Both the position numbers and the translations under genes were made by a program. DNA of 11,545 nt from an uncultured Altererythrobacter sp. (GTDB lineage Bacteria; Pseudomonadota; Alphaproteobacteria; Sphingomonadales; Sphingomonadaceae): assembly GCA_946885545.1 (NCBI GenBank), contig CAMPGP010000042.1, positions 1 to 11,545 on the forward strand, given 5' to 3'. Positions 8,176 to 11,545 of this stretch are shown here, in pieces (the stretch's first letter is position 1; each line of letters starts with the position of its first letter). The notes beneath the pieces are model-generated. The model was not told the DNA's origin. It saw only the letters and a list, made by a program, of their open reading frames with translations, and did not search any database.

Positions 8176-9480
8176 TTGGGCGAGGTCTCGCGCGGTGCGC
8201 GCGCCCTCGTCGTCTGCCCCGATATTCGCGGACAGCACCACGACCTCGATGCCGAGGCGCGGCTTGCCGAGGCGTGCGGACTTGCGCTCGCGATCGGAAT
8301 CGAGGTCGCCGAGGCTTTCGTGTTGCCAGTGCGGCAGGTGCGGCCCGGCACGCTGTTCGGCGCAGGTCAGGTCGAGAATATCGGCATCGCCTGCGAGCAG
8401 AACGAGGCCGAGCTGGTGGTTGTCGACGGCGCGCTGTCGCCGATCCAGCAACGCAATCTCGAAGACGCACTCAAGCGCAAGGTGATCGACCGCACCGGGC
8501 TGATCCTCGAAATCTTCGGCGAACGCGCTGCCACGGCCGAAGGGCGGCTGCAGGTCGAACTCGCGCACCTCGATTACCAGCAGAGCCGCCTGGTGCGTTC
8601 ATGGACCCACCTCGAGCGCCAGCGCGGCGGCTTCGGCTTCCTCGGTGGCCCCGGCGAGACGCAGATCGAAGCGGACCGGCGCATGATACGCCAGCGCATG
8701 AGCCGACTGCGCAAGGAACTCGAACAGGTTCGCAAGACCCGCGCGCTCCATCGCGAGCGGCGGGGAAGGGCGCCGTGGCCTGTTATCGCGCTCGTCGGCT
8801 ATACCAACGCAGGTAAATCGACGCTTTTCAATCGCCTGACGGGCGAAGCTGTGATGGCGGAAGACCTGCTATTCGCAACGCTCGATCCCACGATGCGCGC
8901 CATCCGGCTGCCGGGCCTGGAGAAGGCGATCCTGTCCGACACGGTCGGTTTCATTTCCGATCTGCCGACCCAGCTCGTTGCGGCTTTCCGGGCGACGCTG
9001 GAGGAAGTCACCGGCGCCGACGTCATCGTCCACGTGCGCGACATGGCGAACGCCTCGGCGGGCGCGCAGAAATCCCAGGTCCTCGACGTTCTGTCCGAAC
9101 TGGGCATCGTCGACGGTGACGACGGTGAGAGTTCTATCCCGATCGTCGAAGCGTGGAACAAGATCGACCTGATGGGGCCGGAGCTTCGCAGCGAACTTGC
9201 CGCGTTGGCGGAGGACGATCCCGACGTGGTGGCAATCTCGGCCGAGACGGGGGAGGGCGTCGATGCGCTTCTCGCACGGCTCGACGCGCTGCTGACTGCG
9301 GGAGCCAAAGTTCACGAGATCGTGCTGTCGGCAGGCGAGGGGCAGAAGATCGCCTGGCTCCACGCCCACGGGCAAGTAGTCGACGATCAGGCGGAGGATG
9401 GAGACGCAGGGCCGGTCCACCGCCTGACGGTGCGGCTGACCCCGAAGGAATTCGGACGCTTCGAAAGCCTCGACGGCTAA
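8176..9480 (+). CDS. hflX: GTPase HflX, ribosome-associated
   Basis: GTPase that binds the 50S subunit and can split stalled or hibernating ribosomes under stress. With TTG 8176 as start it has 434 residues. The N-terminal HflX domain shows FGAGQVENI (61-69), ALSPIQQRNLE (86-96), VIDRTGLILEIF (103-114) and the glycine-rich GGFGFLGGPGETQ (151-163), followed by a coiled-coil region (about 165-195). The G domain has G1 GYTNAGKST (208-216), ATLDPT (234-239), G3 DTVGF (255-259), G4 NKID (328-331) and G5 SAET (355-358). The start is uncertain. TTG 8176 has no Shine-Dalgarno, while an in-frame CTG at 8155 overlaps the hfq stop as CTGA, lies 9 bases after GGAAGG, and would add SFDDNLL to the N-terminus. 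The 3' end overlaps convergent mazG by 4 bases. Confidence 0.93.
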   Translation: MGEVSRGARALVVCPDIRGQHHDLDAEARLAEACGLALAIGIEVAEAFVLPVRQVRPGTLFGAGQVENIGIACEQNEAELVVVDGALSPIQQRNLEDALKRKVIDRTGLILEIFGERAATAEGRLQVELAHLDYQQSRLVRSWTHLERQRGGFGFLGGPGETQIEADRRMIRQRMSRLRKELEQVRKTRALHRERRGRAPWPVIALVGYTNAGKSTLFNRLTGEAVMAEDLLFATLDPTMRAIRLPGLEKAILSDTVGFISDLPTQLVAAFRATLEEVTGADVIVHVRDMANASAGAQKSQVLDVLSELGIVDGDDGESSIPIVEAWNKIDLMGPELRSELAALAEDDPDVVAISAETGEGVDALLARLDALLTAGAKVHEIVLSAGEGQKIAWLHAHGQVVDDQAEDGDAGPVHRLTVRLTPKEFGRFESLDG

Positions 9481-10235
9481 CCTTCCTCCCGCTTGACCTG
9501 CTGCCAGAGTTCTTCCTGCTCCTCGAGCGAGAGTTCGGAAAACCTGTCCGCCGCGATCGCCTCCATCGCGCGGAAGCGTCGCTCGAATTTGGCATTGGCT
9601 GCACGCAGCGCGTCCTCGGGCTTGATCCCGTAAGCGCGCACGAGGTTGACCGCGGCGAACAGCAAGTCTCCCGCTTCGGCTTCGCGCTCTTCCGCCGTCG
9701 CTTCGGCGAGTTCGTCCATCTCCTCGACCACCTTGGCACGCGGTCCTGCCGGATCGGGCCAGTCGAACCCGGTGCGCGCTGCGCGCTTCTGCAGCTTGTC
9801 CGCGCGCATCAGCGCTGGCAGCGCCACCGCCACGCCGTCGAGCGCGCTCTGGGCGCCCTTGGCGGCGCGCTCCTCGGCCTTGAGGGCTTCCCACCGTTCC
9901 TCGCGCATGCCGCCGGGCATCTCCGCATCGCCGAAGATATGCGGATGGCGCGCCTCGAGCTTATCGGCGATCGAGCGCGCAACCTGGTCGAAATTGAACT
10001 GACCGGCTTCCTCGGCAATGCGTGCCTGGAACACGACCTGAAACAACAGGTCGCCGAGTTCGTCGCGGATATCGTCGAGATCGCCACGCGCCACGGCATC
10101 GGCGACCTCGTAGGCTTCCTCGATCGTATGCGGCACGATCGTCTCGAAGCGCTGCGCACGATCCCATTCGCACCCGCTCACGGGGTCGCGCAGGGTGGCC
10201 ATGATCCGGAGGAGGCGGGAGAGTTGATCGGTCAT
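9477..10235 (-). CDS. mazG: Nucleoside triphosphate pyrophosphohydrolase MazG
   Basis: All-alpha NTP-PPase that hydrolyses (d)NTPs to the monophosphate and pyrophosphate; it cleans nucleotide pools and in E. coli lowers ppGpp effects. At 252 residues it is near the usual two-domain MazG length. Domain 1 (about 1-115) has GCEWDRAQ (21-28), then the metal-binding motif EEAYE (39-43) with DELGD (58-62), and KLEARHPHIFGD. Domain 2 (about 130-250) has LPALMRADKLQKRAARTGFDW and a second motif EEMDE (171-175) with EAGD (187-190), so both sites look intact. The ATG at 10235 is preferred because QLSRLLRIMATLRDP aligns with the E. coli N-terminus. No Shine-Dalgarno precedes it; an AT-rich palindrome lies immediately upstream, so near-leaderless initiation is possible. 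It ends 4 bases inside convergent hflX. Confidence 0.93.
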   Translation of the reverse strand: MTDQLSRLLRIMATLRDPVSGCEWDRAQRFETIVPHTIEEAYEVADAVARGDLDDIRDELGDLLFQVVFQARIAEEAGQFNFDQVARSIADKLEARHPHIFGDAEMPGGMREERWEALKAEERAAKGAQSALDGVAVALPALMRADKLQKRAARTGFDWPDPAGPRAKVVEEMDELAEATAEEREAEAGDLLFAAVNLVRAYGIKPEDALRAANAKFERRFRAMEAIAADRFSELSLEEQEELWQQVKREEG

Positions 10236-10268
10236 ATTGAAATGATAATATATATTATGTCAAATAAC
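10236..10268 (-). promoter_or_regulatory. AT-rich palindrome at the mazG start, candidate promoter/operator
   Basis: ATAATATATATTAT (10245-10258) is a perfect 14-bp palindrome made only of A and T, flanked by TTGA (10237-10240) and TCAA (10260-10263). On the minus strand a perfect TTGACA reads 10263-10258, and TATTAT at 10250-10245 could be a -10, which would start RNA within a few bases of the mazG ATG. A standard 17-bp partner for the TTGACA would fall on the start codon itself (TCAATA), so the exact promoter is unclear. The composition contrasts sharply with the GC-rich surroundings. Confidence 0.4.
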
Positions 10269-10280
10269 GCACGAGCTCGG

Positions 10281-10298
10281 CCTATCATGCGAGATAGG
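10281..10298 (-). other. Hairpin across the stop of the small membrane protein gene
   Basis: CCTATC (10281-10286) and GATAGG (10293-10298) form a perfect 6-bp inverted repeat around a 6-base loop, spanning the TGA of the upstream gene. Reading toward mazG there is no T-run after it, so it is not a classical intrinsic terminator. It could be an mRNA-processing or 3'-end stabilising structure. Another 8-bp palindrome, CGAGCTCG, follows at 10272-10279. Confidence 0.3.
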
Positions 10299-10452
10299 AG
10301 AACAGGAGCGCCACCCCGCCGAAAATCACGATCCAGATCAGCGCTAACCGCACGCCTTGCTTCCAGTTCATGCGGACCGCTGCGACGGCGCTGAGCGCCA
10401 GCACAAGCCAGCCGACCAGCGCCACCAAACGAATGCCGTCGTATTCGTTCAC
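10285..10452 (-). CDS. Small two-helix membrane protein, unknown function
   Basis: I do not recognise a named family. From GTG 10452 the frame encodes 55 residues beginning MNEYDGIRLVALVGW and ending FSYLA. Two hydrophobic helices are clear: about residues 7-26 (IRLVALVGWLVLALSAVAAV) and about 35-53 (RLALIWIVIFGGVALLF), joined by the basic loop RMNWKQGVR. By the positive-inside rule the loop is cytoplasmic and both ends face out. The GTG overlaps the TGA of the upstream hydrolase gene (GTGA), which argues strongly for a real, coupled gene. An in-frame extension upstream to about 10635 lies inside the hydrolase gene and lacks membrane character, so it is not used. A hairpin covers the stop, and mazG begins 49 bp later. 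Confidence 0.65.
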   Translation of the reverse strand: MNEYDGIRLVALVGWLVLALSAVAAVRMNWKQGVRLALIWIVIFGGVALLFSYLA

Positions 10453-11216
10453 AGCACGATCTCCATACCGTCGTATCCGACCGAAACCCCGGCCGGCACC
10501 TCGGCCGACAATGTCGCGTAGTCCATGCTTTTGTCGAGATGCGTCAGTACCGTGTGGCGCGCCTTGCTGCGCTTCGCGAGATCGAGCGCCATTTCCAGAT
10601 GTGCATGAGTCGGGTGCGGCTCGCGGCGCAGGCAATCGGTGACGAGGAGATCGACGCCTTCGCAGAGGTCGAGGGTCTCGTCCCGAATTTCGCTGAAATC
10701 AGTCGTATAGGCGACTGATTTTCCGTCACATTCGAAGCGGAAGCCCGTGGTCTGCGTCGGTCCGTGCGGCATCTGGCACCATTCGACCGAGAAGCCGGCG
10801 CAGAGCCGCAGCCGCTCGAGCGTTTCGAGCGCTATGATGGTGGGATAGCCGTATTGACCGGCAAAGACGTAATCAAACCGACGCCGCAGACGCTCTACCG
10901 TGACCGGCGAACCATAGCCCGGTATCGGGCCACCGCGCCCGTATCGCAACACGCGCAAGTCGTCGATCCCGTGGCAGTGATCAGCGTGGTCGTGGGTCCA
11001 GAATACCGCGTCGATCGCATCGATGCGATTGTCCAGTAACTGGCGACGGAGATCGGTCGAGGTGTCGATCAGGATGCGCTTGCCGGCATCGCTTTCAAGC
11101 ATGATCGAAACGCGGCTGCGACGATTGCGCGGTTCGTTCGGATCGCAGTCGCCCCAGTCGTCGCCGATCCGCGGAACCCCGGTCGAGGTTCCCGAGCCGA
11201 GCACGATGCACTTCAC
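10449..11216 (-). CDS. PhnP-like metallo-beta-lactamase-fold hydrolase
   Basis: A 255-residue metal-dependent hydrolase of the MBL fold, started at GTG 11216, which overlaps the tatD stop in GTGA. It opens with MKCIVLGSGTSTGVPRIG. The metal ligands are seen as THDHADH (74-80), His151 in MPHGPT, Asp173 in YTTDFSE and His226 in LTHLDK. The ending GYDGMEIVL resembles the C-terminus of E. coli PhnP, the phosphoribosyl cyclic phosphate phosphodiesterase. PhnP's extra zinc-binding cysteine cluster is reduced here to a single cysteine in WGDCDPNEPRNRR (Cys24). No phn genes are nearby, so a phosphonate role is not supported; a cyclic phosphodiester substrate is inference. The 3' end overlaps the small membrane protein gene. 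Confidence 0.87.
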   Translation of the reverse strand: MKCIVLGSGTSTGVPRIGDDWGDCDPNEPRNRRSRVSIMLESDAGKRILIDTSTDLRRQLLDNRIDAIDAVFWTHDHADHCHGIDDLRVLRYGRGGPIPGYGSPVTVERLRRRFDYVFAGQYGYPTIIALETLERLRLCAGFSVEWCQMPHGPTQTTGFRFECDGKSVAYTTDFSEIRDETLDLCEGVDLLVTDCLRREPHPTHAHLEMALDLAKRSKARHTVLTHLDKSMDYATLSAEVPAGVSVGYDGMEIVL

Positions 11217-11545
11217 GCCGCAGCCTTGCCGAACAGCCGGTGGAAGTTGTTCGTCGTGGTCTCGGCTAGCTGTTCGAACGGCTCTCCGCGCAAGTCTGCA
11301 AGGAACCGCGCAGTGTTCCGCACGAATGCCGGCTCGCACGGCTTTCCGCGATGGGGAACCGGGGCCAGGAACGGGCTGTCGGTCTCGACCAGCAGGCGAT
11401 CTGCAGGCAATTCCTTCGCGATTTCCTGCAGTTCCACCGCGTTCTTGAACGTCACGATGCCCGAGATCGAGACCGACAGGCCGAGGTCGAGCACCTTGCG
11501 CGCGAAGCCCGCCGAGGCGGTGAAACAGTGGATCAGCGCGGGGAA
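11213..11545 (-). CDS. tatD: TatD family metal-dependent DNase, C-terminal part
   Basis: The 5' part is beyond the right edge; 110 residues are visible. TatD proteins are TIM-barrel metal-dependent hydrolases with 3'-5' exonuclease activity linked to DNA repair and quality control. The fragment begins FPALIHCFTAS, which carries a metal-ligand histidine, then shows SISGIVTFKNA, the catalytic aspartate in RLLVETDSPFLAPVPHRGK, EPAFVRNTA and the usual ending TTNNFHRLF. The TGA overlaps the GTG of the hydrolase downstream, making tatD the upstream member of the leftward tatD-hydrolase-small protein chain. The gene could be named ycfH in other annotations. Confidence 0.92.
   Translation of the reverse strand, partial: FPALIHCFTASAGFARKVLDLGLSVSISGIVTFKNAVELQEIAKELPADRLLVETDSPFLAPVPHRGKPCEPAFVRNTARFLADLRGEPFEQLAETTTNNFHRLFGKAAA

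Noticed and set aside
10281..10298. Hairpin as an intrinsic terminator before mazG
   Set aside because: The stem is short and lacks a following T-run on the minus strand; kept only as a generic hairpin.
10453..10635. N-terminal extension of the small membrane protein into the hydrolase gene
   Set aside because: The added residues are Arg/Gly/Ala-rich shadow sequence inside a clear gene; the GTG at the hydrolase stop gives a compact two-helix protein.

Overview
The window is GC-rich bacterial chromosome, densely packed with genes. It looks like an alphaproteobacterium of the Sphingomonadales, most likely the Erythrobacteraceae/Sphingomonadaceae side. This placement is an inference from three things: the dusB(nifR3)-ntrB-ntrC-ntrY-ntrX-hfq-hflX order typical of Alphaproteobacteria, an Hfq with two Sm-like domains in one chain, and a divergent ispD-type gene at the left edge. 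I see no rRNA, tRNA, insertion sequence, prophage or CRISPR array. No gene-free stretch exceeds about 150 bases.

Left edge (1-223): the 5' end of ispD (isoprenoid MEP pathway) runs leftward off the window. A 75-bp divergent spacer separates it from dusB.

Nitrogen-regulation block (224-7444, all rightward): dusB (tRNA dihydrouridine synthase), ntrB (soluble PAS histidine kinase) and ntrC (sigma54 activator with GAFTGA) are joined by stop/start overlaps and form one translationally coupled unit. After 82 bp carrying short repeats come ntrY (membrane histidine kinase with HAMP and PAS) and ntrX, whose AAA+ domain has lost the GAFTGA loop. The window therefore holds two complete two-component systems side by side: NtrBC, expected to work with sigma54, and NtrYX, probably not.

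RNA/ribosome block (7445-9480, rightward): a good sigma70-like promoter and Shine-Dalgarno precede hfq, which encodes an unusual 189-residue protein with an N-terminal extension, two tandem Hfq/Sm domains and an acidic tail. hflX (ribosome-associated GTPase) follows directly and probably starts at a non-ATG codon, possibly a CTG overlapping the hfq stop.

Right block (9477-11545, leftward): tatD (3' part), a PhnP-like metallo-beta-lactamase-fold hydrolase and a 55-residue two-helix membrane protein are chained by GTGA overlaps. A 49-bp spacer with a hairpin and an AT-only palindrome then leads into mazG. mazG and hflX converge and overlap by 4 bases.

The strongest candidates for something less ordinary are the asymmetric tandem Hfq, the AT-rich palindromic element before mazG, and the coupled two-helix small protein. 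The rest is well-known core alphaproteobacterial biology; I do not see an entirely new multi-gene system here.
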